Positions 43,278 through 52,662 are shown, counted from the stretch's first letter. The stretch: DNA of 64,000 nt from Acidovorax benzenivorans (GCF_028680575.1 NZ_JAPCKI010000002.1:310001-374000), one strand, 5' to 3'. The notes: generated by a model from the letters alone, not told the origin. A program made the numbers and translations.

Positions 43278-43291
43278 AACGAACGTTCGTT
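43278..43291. promoter_or_regulatory. Palindromic operator AACGAACGTTCGTT
   Basis: Perfect 14-bp palindrome 14 bp before the regulator's ATG at 43305, in the short leader. Size and place fit an operator for the TetR protein encoded next, which would then control itself and the acyl-CoA dehydrogenase downstream. Confidence 0.65.
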
Positions 43292-43304
43292 TTTATTCGT
43301 GCCC

Positions 43305-44051
43305 ATGTCCTCCATCCCCGAATCCCGTCAGGTCACCCGCATACCGCGCGCTCGCAGCGGTACCGGCCGCGCCCTGCAAAAAGGCCAGCAGACCAAGGCG
43401 GCCATCGTCGAGGCGGCGCTGGGCCTGGCCACGCACATTGGGCTGGAGGGCCTGTCCATCGGGGCGCTGGCCGACGTCACGGGCATGAGCAAGTCGGGCG
43501 TGTTTGCCCACTTTGGCTCCCGCGAAGAGCTGCAGATTTCTGTCATCCGCGAATATCACACGCGCTTCGAGCAGGAAGTGTTTTACCCCGCCATGTCTGC
43601 CGCGCGCGGCGTGGCGCGGTTGCGTGCGCTGTTCGACAACTGGATGAAGCGCACCTCCATCGAGATCGACTCGGGCTGCATCTACATCAGCGGCGCGGTC
43701 GAGTTTGACGACCGCACCGGCCCCGTGCGCGATGCGCTGGCCAGCTCGGTACTGACCTGGCACGCCGCGATGCGCCGAGCCATCGAACAGTGCAAGGAGC
43801 TGGGCGAGCTGCGTGCCGACACCAAGGAAGAGCAGATGCTCTTCGAGATTCACGGCCTCATCCTCGCGCTGCATTACGAGGCGCGGTTCCTGCAGACCCC
43901 GGGCTCCATCGACCGGGCCGTCGTGGGCTTTCACAACATCCTGGCGCGTTACAGCGCTGCAAAACCAGGCGCCACCGCAGAAGCAGCACCCGTTGTTGTA
44001 GCTGCCAAGCGCCGCAAAGTTTCCAACCAAACCACCACCTCCAAGGAGTAA
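43305..44051 (+). CDS. TetR-family regulator of fatty-acid oxidation genes
   Basis: 248 residues. HTH at about 25-75 (AAIVEAALGLATHIGLEGLS, ALADVTGMSKSGVFAHFGSREEL), followed by a TetR_C-type ligand domain (DSGCIYISGAVEFDDR). The basic 20-residue start and a Lys/Arg-rich tail (AAKRRKVSNQ) are unusual. ATG 43305 is preferred to GTG 43299. It lies 5 nt before an acyl-CoA dehydrogenase and has a perfect palindrome in its promoter, so it is probably an acyl-CoA-responsive repressor of this beta-oxidation block. Confidence 0.85.
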   Translation: MSSIPESRQVTRIPRARSGTGRALQKGQQTKAAIVEAALGLATHIGLEGLSIGALADVTGMSKSGVFAHFGSREELQISVIREYHTRFEQEVFYPAMSAARGVARLRALFDNWMKRTSIEIDSGCIYISGAVEFDDRTGPVRDALASSVLTWHAAMRRAIEQCKELGELRADTKEEQMLFEIHGLILALHYEARFLQTPGSIDRAVVGFHNILARYSAAKPGATAEAAPVVVAAKRRKVSNQTTTSKE

Positions 44052-44056
44052 ACCCC

Positions 44057-45853
44057 ATGCCTATGTACACGCCGCCCCTGCGGGACATGCAATTCGTCAT
44101 GCACGAAGTGCTCAAGGTCAGCGATGAATTCAAGGCAATGCCGCCCCATGCCGAGGTGGATGTGGACACCATCAACGCCGTGCTCGAAGAAGCCGGCAAG
44201 TTCACCGCCGAAGTGACCTTCCCGCTGAACATCAGCGGCGACACCGAAGGCTGCGTGCTCAACAAGACCACGCACGAAGTGAAGACCCCCACGGGCTTCA
44301 AGGACGCGTATGCCAAGTACGTCGAAGGCGGCTGGGCGGCGCTGAGTTGCGACCCCGCCTACGGCGGCCAGGGCCTGCCTTTTGTGCTGAACCAGTGCCT
44401 GTACGAGATGATGAACTCGGCCAACCAGGCCTGGACCATGTACCCCGGCCTGTCACACGGCGCGTACGAAGCCCTGCACGCCCACGGCACCGAAGAGCAA
44501 AAGAAGATCTACCTGCCCAAGCTCACCAGCGGCGAGTGGACCGGCACCATGTGCCTGACCGAACCCCATTGCGGTACCGATCTGGGCCTGCTGCGCACCA
44601 AGGCCGAGCCGCAGGCTGACGGCACCTACAAGATCACCGGCAACAAGATCTTCATCAGCGCTGGCGAACACGACATGGCCGCCAACATCGTCCACCTGGT
44701 GCTGGCCCGCCTGCCCGATGCGCCCAAGGGCAGCAAGGGCATCAGCCTGTTCGTCGTGCCCAAGTTCAACATCAAGGCCGATGGCTCGCTGGGTGAACGC
44801 AACCCGATCTTCTGCACGGGCCTGGAGCACAAGATGGGCATCCACGGCAACGCCACCGCGCAGATCGCCATCGACGGCGCCATCGGCACCATGGTGGGCC
44901 AGCCCAACAAGGGCCTGGCCGCCATGTTCGTGATGATGAATGCCGCCCGCCTGGGCGTGGGCAACCAGTCGCTGGGCCTGACCGAAGTGGCCTACCAGAA
45001 CGCGCTGGCCTACGCCAAGGACCGCATCCAGATGCGCAGCCTGTCGGGCACCAAGGCCAAGGACAAGGACGCCGACCCGATCATCGTGCACCCCGATGTG
45101 CGCAAGATGCTGCTGACCGCCAAGGCCTATGCCGAAGGTGGCCGCGCGCTGCAGATTTTCTGCACGCTGCTGCTGGACAAGGTGCACAGCCACCCCGATG
45201 AAAAGGTGCGTGCCGAATCCGAAGAGATGGTGGCGCTGCTGACCCCCATCGTGAAGGCCTTCATCACCGACAACGGCCACATCAGCACCAATGCGTGCAT
45301 GCAGGTCTTCGGTGGCCATGGCTTCATCAAGGAATGGGGCATGGAGCAGTACGTGCGCGACAACCGCATCAACATGATCTACGAAGGCACCAACACCATC
45401 CAGTCGCTGGATTTGCTGGGCCGCAAGATACTGGGCAACAACGGCGCCACGCTCAAGAAGCTGGGCAAGCTGATCGGCCAACTGGTGGAAGAAGAAGGCG
45501 TGAACGAGAAGATGGCCGAGTTCATCAACCCCGTGGCCATGCTGGGCGACCAGATGACCAAGTTCACCACCGAGATCGGCTTCAAGGGCATGCAAAACCC
45601 CGACGAAGTGGGCGCTGCTGCCGTGGACTACCTGCGCGTGGCGGGCCACCTCGTGTTCGGCTACCTGTTCGCCCGCATGGCCCAGGTGGCACTGCGCGAG
45701 ATCGCCGCTGGCAACACCGACCCCTTCTACGGCGCCAAGCTGCAGACCGCACGCTTCTACTTTGCCAAGCTGTTCCCTGAAACCGCCACGCTGATGCGCA
45801 CGGCCCGTGCCGGCAGCAAGGTGCTGATGGACACCGATCTAGCCCTGGCCTGA
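44057..45853 (+). CDS. Acyl-CoA dehydrogenase, long (FadE-like) form
   Basis: 598 residues. N-terminal extension typical of the roughly 600-residue acyl-CoA dehydrogenases (MYTPPLRDMQFVMHEVLKV), then FAD-binding CLTEPHCGTDLGLLRTKA, the ISAGEHDM segment, and the C-terminal GGHGFIKEWGMEQYVRDNRI and IYEGTNTIQSLDLLGRKI blocks, plus a C-terminal helical domain. Oxidises acyl-CoA to trans-2-enoyl-CoA in beta-oxidation. Ribosome-binding site AAGGAG 7-8 nt before the ATG; 5 nt after the TetR gene. Confidence 0.92.
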   Translation: MPMYTPPLRDMQFVMHEVLKVSDEFKAMPPHAEVDVDTINAVLEEAGKFTAEVTFPLNISGDTEGCVLNKTTHEVKTPTGFKDAYAKYVEGGWAALSCDPAYGGQGLPFVLNQCLYEMMNSANQAWTMYPGLSHGAYEALHAHGTEEQKKIYLPKLTSGEWTGTMCLTEPHCGTDLGLLRTKAEPQADGTYKITGNKIFISAGEHDMAANIVHLVLARLPDAPKGSKGISLFVVPKFNIKADGSLGERNPIFCTGLEHKMGIHGNATAQIAIDGAIGTMVGQPNKGLAAMFVMMNAARLGVGNQSLGLTEVAYQNALAYAKDRIQMRSLSGTKAKDKDADPIIVHPDVRKMLLTAKAYAEGGRALQIFCTLLLDKVHSHPDEKVRAESEEMVALLTPIVKAFITDNGHISTNACMQVFGGHGFIKEWGMEQYVRDNRINMIYEGTNTIQSLDLLGRKILGNNGATLKKLGKLIGQLVEEEGVNEKMAEFINPVAMLGDQMTKFTTEIGFKGMQNPDEVGAAAVDYLRVAGHLVFGYLFARMAQVALREIAAGNTDPFYGAKLQTARFYFAKLFPETATLMRTARAGSKVLMDTDLALA

Positions 45854-45898
45854 TCGGTGCATCGCGCGGATTTCAAGCCTTTTTGCCACGGAGCGCTT

Positions 45899-46336
45899 AT
45901 GTATAAAGCGGTAACAGCTATTGTTTTTGTAGCGTCTGCGGCGCCCGCGTGGGCGCAGGCAACGCCCGAAGGCCTGTGGCGCAACATCGACGACAAGACC
46001 GGCGAGGCCAAGGCCGAAATCCGCATCCGCGACATCGGCGGCAGCGTGCTGCACGGGGCGCTGGAAAAGCGCCTGTCCAAGGACGCCAAGCCCGACGATG
46101 TCTGCGACGAATGCTCGGATGACCGCAAGGGCAAGCCCATCCTGGGCCTGGAGATCATCCGTGGCGCCAAGAAGGCCGAAGGCAAAGAGGTGTGGGAGGG
46201 CGGCAAGATTCTCGATCCCGAGAACGGCCGCAACTACACCCTGCGCATGACGCCCATCGAGGGCGGCAAGAAGCTCGAAGTGCGGGGCTCTATCGGCCCC
46301 TTTGGCCGCACGCAGACCTGGATCCGGGTCCAGTAA
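45899..46336 (+). CDS. DUF2147 periplasmic protein
   Basis: 145 residues; signal peptide (MYKAVTAIVFVASAAPAWA, cleavage before Gln20) then one DUF2147 domain (EGLWRNIDDKTGEAKAEIRI, GKILDPENGRNYTLRMTP, EVRGSIGPFGRTQTWIR), a lipocalin-like barrel. The hydrophobic core of the signal peptide is encoded by a copy of the dispersed repeat. Placed inside the fatty-acid oxidation block between two enzymes, as often seen in Comamonadaceae; function unknown. Confidence 0.85.
   Translation: MYKAVTAIVFVASAAPAWAQATPEGLWRNIDDKTGEAKAEIRIRDIGGSVLHGALEKRLSKDAKPDDVCDECSDDRKGKPILGLEIIRGAKKAEGKEVWEGGKILDPENGRNYTLRMTPIEGGKKLEVRGSIGPFGRTQTWIRVQ
45905..45938 (+). repeat. Dispersed repeat forming the signal-peptide core
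   Basis: aaagcggtaacagctattgt followed by ttttgtagcgtctg. The copy at 53535 is the same over the central agctattgtttttgtag. In this frame it reads KAVTAIVFVAS, a good signal-peptide hydrophobic core. Confidence 0.7.
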
Positions 46337-46358
46337 GCGCTCTCCTTTCAATACCCCC

Positions 46359-46431
46359 CGTTCGCCCTGAGCTTGTCGCAGGGCCTGGATGCAACCCCCT
46401 CGCCAAGGCTTCGACAAGCTCAGCCCGAACG
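46359..46431. repeat. Palindromic 'cgttcg-cctgagcttgtcg' repeat pair
   Basis: Inverted arms of 20 bp at 46359-46378 and 46412-46431 with two mismatches (core GAGCTTGTCG / CGACAAGCTC). A single arm also occurs at 53588-53607. This is a widespread extragenic palindrome of proteobacteria; it may stabilise mRNA ends or act as a weak terminator between the DUF2147 gene and the HAD-ECH gene. Confidence 0.75.
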
Positions 46432-46451
46432 GATTCGAACCTATCCAAACC

Positions 46452-48854
46452 ATGTCCAGATTCCAAGTCAAAAAAGTCGCCGTGCTCGGCGCAGGCGTGA
46501 TGGGCGCGCAGATTGCCGCCCACCTCGTCAACGTGAAGGTGCCGGTGGTGCTGTTCGACCTGCCTGCCAAGGAAGGCCCGAAGAACGGCATCGTCACCAA
46601 GGCCATCGAAGGCCTGAAAAAACTCAAACCCTCGCCCCTGGGCGTGGCCGACGATGCAGCACTGATCCAGCAAGCCAACTACGAAGAGCACATGCACCTG
46701 CTCAAGGAATGCGACCTCGTGATCGAGGCCATTGCCGAGCGCATGGACTGGAAGCTGGACCTGTACACCAAGATCGCGCCCCACGTGGCCAAGCACGCCA
46801 TCCTGGCGTCCAACACCTCGGGCCTGTCGATCACCAAGCTGTCCGAAGTGCTGCCCGAGAGCATCAAGCCGCGCTTCTGCGGCATCCACTTCTTCAACCC
46901 CCCACGCTACATGACGCTGGTGGAGCTGATCAACACGCCCACCACGCAGCCTGAAGTGCTCGACCAGCTCGAAGCCTTTGTCACCAGCGGCCTGGGCAAG
47001 GGCGTGGTGCGCGCGCACGACACCCCCAACTTCGTCGCCAACCGCGTGGGCATCGCCGGCATGCTGGCCACCATGAAGGAGGTCGAAAACTTTGGCCTGA
47101 CCTATGACGTGGTGGATGACCTCACGGGCAAGAAGCTGGGCCGCGCATCGAGCGGCACCTTCCGTACCGCCGACGTGGTGGGCCTGGACACCATGGCCCA
47201 CGTCATCAAGACGCTGCAGGACAACCTGAGCATTGAGACCGACCCCTTCTATGAAAGTTTTGGCACGCCCGCCGTGCTGAAAAAGCTGCTGGAGCTGGGC
47301 AACCTGGGCCAGAAGGCCAAGGCCGGTTTCTTCAAGAAGGTTGGCCGCGACGTGATGCGCTTCGAGCTGGAAAGCGAAGAGTACGTGCCTGCTGGCCAGA
47401 AGGCCGACGAGGTGTACGCCCGCATGCTCAAGAAGCCCGCTGCCGAACGCTTGCGCCTGCTGCGCAACGCAGAAGGCGCGCCCGGCCAGTTCCTGTGGGC
47501 CATCTTGCGCAACAGCTTCCACTACGCTGCCGTGCACCTGGGCACCATTGCCGACAACGCCCGCGACGTGGACCAGGCCATGCGCTGGGGCTTTGGCATG
47601 AAGCAGGGCCCCTTCGAGCTGTGGCAAGAGGCTGGTTGGCTCGACGTGGCCAAGATGATTCAGGAAGACATCGACGCTGGCAAAGCCCTGTGCAAGGCGC
47701 CGCTGCCCGAGTGGGTCTTCAAGGGCCCCGTGGCCGAAACCGGTGGCGTGCACACCGCACAAGGTTCGTGGAGTGCATCGCAGAACAAGTTTGTGCCCCG
47801 CCGCCAGTTGCCCGTGTACGAGCGTCAAATTTTCCCCGAGTCGCTGCTGGGCGAGTCCAACCTGCCCGACTGGCGCACTGCCGGTACCACCATTGCAGAG
47901 TCCAAGGCGCTGCGCACCTGGACGCTCGATGGCCAGGTGCTGATCGCCAGCATCAAGAACAAGATGCACGCCATCAGCCCCGAAGTGATGGAGGCGCTGA
48001 TGGAAGCCCTGGAGCTGGCCGAGTCCGAGTACCAAGGCATGGTGATCTGGTCCGGCGACGCACCGTTCAGCGTGGGCGCCGACCTGGAAGCCACGATGCC
48101 CGCCTTTTTGGTCGGCGGCGCCGATGCGGTCGAAAGCATCGAGCAGGAGCTGCAGAACCTGATGATGCGCATCCGCTACGCCCAGGTGCCTGTGGTGGCT
48201 GCCATCCATGGCATGGCGCTGGGTGGTGGTTGCGAACTGGCCGTGTATTCGGCCAAGCGTGTGGCGCACATGGAAAGCTACATCGGCCTGGTGGAGGTGG
48301 GCGTGGGCCTGGTGCCCGGCGCTGGTGGCCTGACCTATATCGCCCGCCGTGCGGCCGAGAACATGGCGGCCTCTACCGGCAAGGACATCCTGCCCTTCCT
48401 GACCGAAGGCTTCACCGCCGCCGCCATGGCCAAGGTGGGCACCAGCGCGCTCGAATCGCGCAAGCTGGGCTTCTTGCTGGACAGCGACATCATCGTCCCG
48501 CACAAGGACGAGCTGCTGTTCGTGGCCATCAACGAAGCCAAGTCCATGGCCGCCAGCGGCTGGCGTGCGCCGCACAAGCGCCTGTTCCCCGTGGCGGGCC
48601 GCAGCGGCCTGGCCACCATCAAGGCGCAGCTGGTGAACATGCGTGACGGCGGCTTCATCAGCGCCTACGACTTCAAGGTCGGCGCCATGATTGCCGAAGT
48701 GGTCTGTGGCGGTGACGTGGATGCTGGCGCGCTGGTGAGCGAGGAATACCTGCTCACGCTGGAGCGCAAGGCGTTCTGCCACCTGATCGCCCAGCCCAAG
48801 ACGCACGAGCGCATCCTGGGCATGCTCTCGACAGGTAAACCTGTTCGCAACTGA
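46452..48854 (+). CDS. 3-hydroxyacyl-CoA dehydrogenase / enoyl-CoA hydratase fusion
   Basis: 800 residues. The dehydrogenase comes first: NAD-binding GAGVMG at 13-18, SNTSGLSITKLSEVLPES, and FCGIHFFNPPRYM, with the C-terminal dehydrogenase repeats to about 420. The hydratase domain follows (about 490-690; GALGGG-type oxyanion region MALGGGCELAVYSAKR). This is the reverse of E. coli FadB and the same order as Bacillus FadN. It performs the hydration and second oxidation of beta-oxidation. Upstream acyl-CoA dehydrogenase and downstream thiolase complete the cycle. Confidence 0.92.
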   Translation: MSRFQVKKVAVLGAGVMGAQIAAHLVNVKVPVVLFDLPAKEGPKNGIVTKAIEGLKKLKPSPLGVADDAALIQQANYEEHMHLLKECDLVIEAIAERMDWKLDLYTKIAPHVAKHAILASNTSGLSITKLSEVLPESIKPRFCGIHFFNPPRYMTLVELINTPTTQPEVLDQLEAFVTSGLGKGVVRAHDTPNFVANRVGIAGMLATMKEVENFGLTYDVVDDLTGKKLGRASSGTFRTADVVGLDTMAHVIKTLQDNLSIETDPFYESFGTPAVLKKLLELGNLGQKAKAGFFKKVGRDVMRFELESEEYVPAGQKADEVYARMLKKPAAERLRLLRNAEGAPGQFLWAILRNSFHYAAVHLGTIADNARDVDQAMRWGFGMKQGPFELWQEAGWLDVAKMIQEDIDAGKALCKAPLPEWVFKGPVAETGGVHTAQGSWSASQNKFVPRRQLPVYERQIFPESLLGESNLPDWRTAGTTIAESKALRTWTLDGQVLIASIKNKMHAISPEVMEALMEALELAESEYQGMVIWSGDAPFSVGADLEATMPAFLVGGADAVESIEQELQNLMMRIRYAQVPVVAAIHGMALGGGCELAVYSAKRVAHMESYIGLVEVGVGLVPGAGGLTYIARRAAENMAASTGKDILPFLTEGFTAAAMAKVGTSALESRKLGFLLDSDIIVPHKDELLFVAINEAKSMAASGWRAPHKRLFPVAGRSGLATIKAQLVNMRDGGFISAYDFKVGAMIAEVVCGGDVDAGALVSEEYLLTLERKAFCHLIAQPKTHERILGMLSTGKPVRN

Positions 48855-48865
48855 CCACCATCGCC

Positions 48866-49375
48866 ATGACGGACCACGCCCCCAACAAACTCCAGCGCTC
48901 GCTGATGCGCCTGGACGAGGCCCCCGCCTTCATGCGTGGCTTTGTGCAGAACATCATCCTGCGCCGGGCCGTGCCCTTCACCGGCACGGCCGGGGTGAAG
49001 TTCGTGTCGCTCACGCCCGAGCGTGTCGAAGTGCATCTTGCCAACGAGCACCGCGTGCAGAACCACATCGGTGGTGTGCATGCCTCGGCCATGAACCTGC
49101 TGGCCGAAACGGCCACCGGCATGGTGGTGGGCATGAACGTGCGCGACGACTGCATCCCGCTGGCCAAGGAGCTTTCCATGGCGTTCAAGAAGCGCGCCAC
49201 GGGCGGCCTCAAGGCCGTGGCCACGCTGAGCGCCGAGCAGCGCGCCGCCATGCGGGCCAGCGACAAGGGCGAGGTGCAGGTCGCAGTCACCGTGACCGAC
49301 GAAGCCGGTGTGGAGCCGGTCGAATGTGTATTTACGTGGGCCTGGATTCCTTCCAGCCGCCCCGCCAAGAATTGA
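48866..49375 (+). CDS. Hotdog-fold thioesterase (DUF4442/PaaI-like)
   Basis: 169 residues of the hotdog superfamily. Central helix segment NHIGGVHASAMNLLAETATGMVVG is typical of DUF4442/PaaI-like acyl-CoA thioesterases. Lies between the fusion enzyme (11 nt) and the thiolase (15 nt), so it is part of the same operon; it may release excess CoA from stalled acyl-CoAs. No signal peptide. Confidence 0.8.
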   Translation: MTDHAPNKLQRSLMRLDEAPAFMRGFVQNIILRRAVPFTGTAGVKFVSLTPERVEVHLANEHRVQNHIGGVHASAMNLLAETATGMVVGMNVRDDCIPLAKELSMAFKKRATGGLKAVATLSAEQRAAMRASDKGEVQVAVTVTDEAGVEPVECVFTWAWIPSSRPAKN

Positions 49376-49390
49376 AGGAGTTACAACACC

Positions 49391-50590
49391 ATGGCTCAAA
49401 AACAAGTCCAGGACGCCTACATCGTTGCTGCCACGCGCACGCCCATCGGGCGCTCGGGCCGCGGCTATTTCAAGAACACCCGCCCCGATGACCTGCTGGT
49501 CGCCGCTATCCGCAGCGCGATGACCCAGGTGCCCACGCTGGACCCCAAGGCGATCGAAGACGCCATCATTGGCTGCTCGTTCCCCGAGGGCGAGCAGGGC
49601 ATGAACATGGCCCGCATTGCCGTGGGCCTGGCGTTTGACCACCCTGTGGGCGGCGTGACGGTGAACCGTTTTTGCGCATCGGGCATCACCGCGCTGCAGA
49701 TGGCGGCCGACCGCATCCGCGTGGGCGAGGCCGACGTGCTGATCGCCGGTGGCGCCGAGTCCATGAGCCTGGTGCCCATGGGCGGCAACAAGACCTCGTT
49801 CAACGCAGAAATTTTTGCGCGCGACGAGAACGTGGGCATTGCCTACGGCATGGGCCTGACCGCCGAGAAGGTGGCCCAGCAGTGGAAGGTCAGCCGCGAG
49901 GCGCAGGATGCCTTCGCGCTCGAATCCCATCTGCGTGCCATCAAGGCGCAGAAGGCCGGTGAGTTCACCGACGAAATCACGCCGTTCGAGATCGTGGAGC
50001 GTTCGCCCAACCTCGCCACCGGCGAAGTGGTGGAAAAGCGCCGCACCGTGAACCTGGACGAAGGCCCACGCCCCGACACTTCCCTCGAAGGCCTGGCCAA
50101 GCTCAAGCCCGTGTTTGCTGCGCGCGGCAGCGTCACGGCGGGCAACAGCTCGCAGACCAGCGATGGCGCCGGTGCCCTCATCGTGGCCAGCGAAAAGGCC
50201 GTGAAGCAGTTTGGCCTGACGCCCCTGGCGCGCTTCGTGAGCTATGCCGCCCGTGGCGTGCCGCCTGAAATCATGGGCATTGGTCCTATCGAAGCGATTC
50301 CTGCGGCCCTGCGGTATGCGGGCCTCAAGAGTGATGACATTGGGTGGTACGAGTTGAACGAAGCGTTTGCGGCGCAGTCGCTCGCAGTGATCAATACGCT
50401 GGGCTTAAACCCTGCGAATGTGAACCCGATGGGCGGCGCGATTGCGCTGGGGCATCCGCTGGGGGCCACCGGTGCGATTCGGGCGGCCACCGTGGTGCAT
50501 GCGCTGCGTCGGCATAAGCTGAAGTACGGGATGGTCACGATGTGTGTAGGTACCGGCCAAGGCGCCGCCGGCATCATCGAAGCTTTGTGA
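49391..50590 (+). CDS. fadA: Acetyl-CoA acyltransferase (thiolase)
   Basis: 399 residues. Active-site Cys95 in VNRFCASGITAL, the NEAFAAQ segment, GGAIALGHPLGATGA with the catalytic His, and the second Cys in MCVGTGQGAAGI are all present. Splits 3-ketoacyl-CoA to acetyl-CoA and a shortened acyl-CoA. AAGGAG 11 nt before the ATG. Last enzyme of the beta-oxidation operon. Confidence 0.94.
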   Translation: MAQKQVQDAYIVAATRTPIGRSGRGYFKNTRPDDLLVAAIRSAMTQVPTLDPKAIEDAIIGCSFPEGEQGMNMARIAVGLAFDHPVGGVTVNRFCASGITALQMAADRIRVGEADVLIAGGAESMSLVPMGGNKTSFNAEIFARDENVGIAYGMGLTAEKVAQQWKVSREAQDAFALESHLRAIKAQKAGEFTDEITPFEIVERSPNLATGEVVEKRRTVNLDEGPRPDTSLEGLAKLKPVFAARGSVTAGNSSQTSDGAGALIVASEKAVKQFGLTPLARFVSYAARGVPPEIMGIGPIEAIPAALRYAGLKSDDIGWYELNEAFAAQSLAVINTLGLNPANVNPMGGAIALGHPLGATGAIRAATVVHALRRHKLKYGMVTMCVGTGQGAAGIIEAL

Positions 50591-50609
50591 GTTAGCTGGC
50601 TACTGCGCG

Positions 50610-50697
50610 GTTTTCATGCGTCGTTGGGCGGTGCTCGCAATCCTCACGTACCGCAAGTACGTTCCGGTTGCTGCGCTCCGTCCGCCTCGCCTGAAAG
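50610..50697. repeat. Imperfect hairpin intergenic element
   Basis: The two halves (tttcatgcgtcgttgggcgg... and ...ccgtccgcctcgcctgaaa) are imperfectly complementary around a perfect ACGTAC-CGCAA-GTACGT stem-loop at 50646-50662. I recall similar elements as common between genes in Comamonadaceae. It lies after fadA and could end its transcript; there is no T-run. The remaining bases to 50808 hold only the ribosome-binding site of the next gene. Confidence 0.55.
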
Positions 50698-50808
50698 CCG
50701 CTCGCTACGCCCTTGAGGGCGGGGTGTGAAGGCAGGGGGGACGTGCACTGCCTGTTTTTCTTTTCCATTCAAGCTGGCGCAGATCGGCATTGAACCTAGG
50801 AGACAGAC

Positions 50809-51696
50809 ATGAACAAGCAAACCTTGCAGGTGAACGGGACAGTGTCATTGGCGCTGCGTGTCTACCAACCCGAGGGCGCTCCGCGCGCCAGCGTCGTCAT
50901 CGGCGGCGCGATGGGGGTGCGGCAGTCGTATTACGAGGCCTTTGCGCTGTGGATGGCGCAGCAGGGGTTTCGGGTCACCACGTTTGATTACCGAGGCCAC
51001 GGCGATTCGCTGCAGGGCGCGATGCGCGATGTGAAGGCGGATCTGTTTGATTGGGCCGAGGACTACGAGGCGGTGATCTCCGTCGCCAAGGCCGCGTTGC
51101 CGTCGCAGCCGCTGTACTTGCTGGGGCACAGCCTGGGCGCGCAGCTGCCGGGTTTGCTTAAGAAGCCCGAGCAGGTGGCGGGTTTGCTCAGTGTGGCTGC
51201 AGGCAGCGGCTACTGGCGCGACAACGCGCCGCAGCTCAAGCGCATCGTTCCGTATTTCTGGTGGGTGCTGGTGCCGCTGGCCACGCGGCTGTGTGGGTAC
51301 TTTCCGGGGCGCACGCTCAAGAAGGTGGGCGACCTGCCTGCGGGGGTGATCCTGCAGTGGCGGCGTTGGTGTCTGGACCCTGCTTACAGCGTGGGGGCGG
51401 AGGGGCCTGCGGTGGCGCAGAGTTATGGCGCGGTGCGGTTCCCGGTGCTGGCGCTGTCGATGGCTGACGATGAGCTGATGACCTTGCGCGGCACGCACAA
51501 CCTGATCAACCTGTACGCCAACACCGAACGCTGCGTGGAGAGCATCACCCCGGCCGACCTGCAGGTGCGGCGCATTGGCCACTTCGGATTCTTTCGCGAC
51601 CAGTTCCGCCAGAGCCTGTGGCCGCGCGCGGCGGCTGCGCTGGCCGCCATGGGTGGCGGCGTGCCCCCCGGCGAAGTCTCCGGTACGACGGCCTGA
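50809..51696 (+). CDS. Alpha/beta hydrolase
   Basis: 295 residues. Nucleophile elbow GHSLGAQ with Ser108, preceded by the FDYRGHGDS strand-turn; a likely acid in SMADDELM and a catalytic His in GHFGFFRDQF. Resembles the predicted alpha/beta hydrolases of the COG4757 type. Cytoplasmic; substrate unknown, an ester or acyl-CoA-related compound is possible from the neighbours. Strong TAGGAGA before ATG 50809. Confidence 0.82.
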   Translation: MNKQTLQVNGTVSLALRVYQPEGAPRASVVIGGAMGVRQSYYEAFALWMAQQGFRVTTFDYRGHGDSLQGAMRDVKADLFDWAEDYEAVISVAKAALPSQPLYLLGHSLGAQLPGLLKKPEQVAGLLSVAAGSGYWRDNAPQLKRIVPYFWWVLVPLATRLCGYFPGRTLKKVGDLPAGVILQWRRWCLDPAYSVGAEGPAVAQSYGAVRFPVLALSMADDELMTLRGTHNLINLYANTERCVESITPADLQVRRIGHFGFFRDQFRQSLWPRAAAALAAMGGGVPPGEVSGTTA

Positions 51697-51723
51697 GCGG
51701 CCGTTTCGCGGCACACTCGCAAC

Positions 51724-52587
51724 ATGACTTCCTCCTCCCATTCCTCGTCTTCGTCCTCCGCTACCCACCCGCTGGACGAAGCGCTGCAACTGACGGCCTC
51801 GTCCTCTGCGACGGGACAGTACGAAGGGCAGACCCACCCCGGCTACTGGAACATGGTGGGCCCGTTTGGTGGCATCACCGCCGCCACGCTGCTGCAGGCC
51901 ATCCTGCAGCACCCCGACCGGCTGGGCGATCCGCTGTCGCTCACCGTCAACTACGCGGGCGCGCTGACAGCCGGAGCCTTTACCGTGCAGGCCACGCCCG
52001 TGCGCACCAACCGATCCACCCAGCACTGGACGCTGTCGATCCTGCAGGCCGGTGCTGACGGCGCGCAGATGGTCACCACCACCGCCACGGCGGTGACTGC
52101 CGTGCGCCGCGAGACCTGGAGCGTGGGCGATGTGCCCATGCCGCAGGTACCACCCCCCGCAGAACAAAAAGCCATCGTCGCCCCCTTGGGTGCTGTGGAG
52201 TGGCTCAACCGCTACGAGATGCGCCCCATTGCTGGCTTCATCCCGCGCACCTGGGACGGCAGCGGCGACCACAGCCTGACGCAGCTGTGGATGCGCGACA
52301 CACCATCCCGGCCGCTCGACTTTGTGGCGCTGTCCGCATTGGCTGATGTGTTCTTCCCCCGCGTGTGGCTGCGCCGTGCGCGCCAGGTGCCTGCGGGCAC
52401 GGTGTCCATCACGGTGTACTTCCACGCCACGGCAGAGCAGCTGCAGGCCACGGGCACCGGCTTCCTGCTTGGCCAGGCGCGCGGGCAGGAGTTCCGCAAC
52501 GGTTTCTTCGACCAGACCGTGCAACTGTGGAACGAGGCTGGCACCATGCTGGCCACGAGCCACCAGATCGTTTACTACAAGGAATAG
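51724..52587 (+). CDS. TesB-like double-hotdog acyl-CoA thioesterase
   Basis: 287 residues. A Ser-rich disordered start (1-20), then two hotdog halves: YWNMVGPFGGITAATLLQAIL in the first and DFVALSALADVFFPRVWLR in the second, as in the thioesterase family related to TesB. Releases free acids from acyl-CoA. 27 nt after the hydrolase gene, probably the same transcript. Confidence 0.82.
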   Translation: MTSSSHSSSSSSATHPLDEALQLTASSSATGQYEGQTHPGYWNMVGPFGGITAATLLQAILQHPDRLGDPLSLTVNYAGALTAGAFTVQATPVRTNRSTQHWTLSILQAGADGAQMVTTTATAVTAVRRETWSVGDVPMPQVPPPAEQKAIVAPLGAVEWLNRYEMRPIAGFIPRTWDGSGDHSLTQLWMRDTPSRPLDFVALSALADVFFPRVWLRRARQVPAGTVSITVYFHATAEQLQATGTGFLLGQARGQEFRNGFFDQTVQLWNEAGTMLATSHQIVYYKE

Positions 52588-52662
52588 GAAGTCGGCCCGT
52601 TGCTCTGCGCCGTACGTCATTCCTCTCGTCCTCATCCATCAGCCCCCGAAACCTTCACCACC

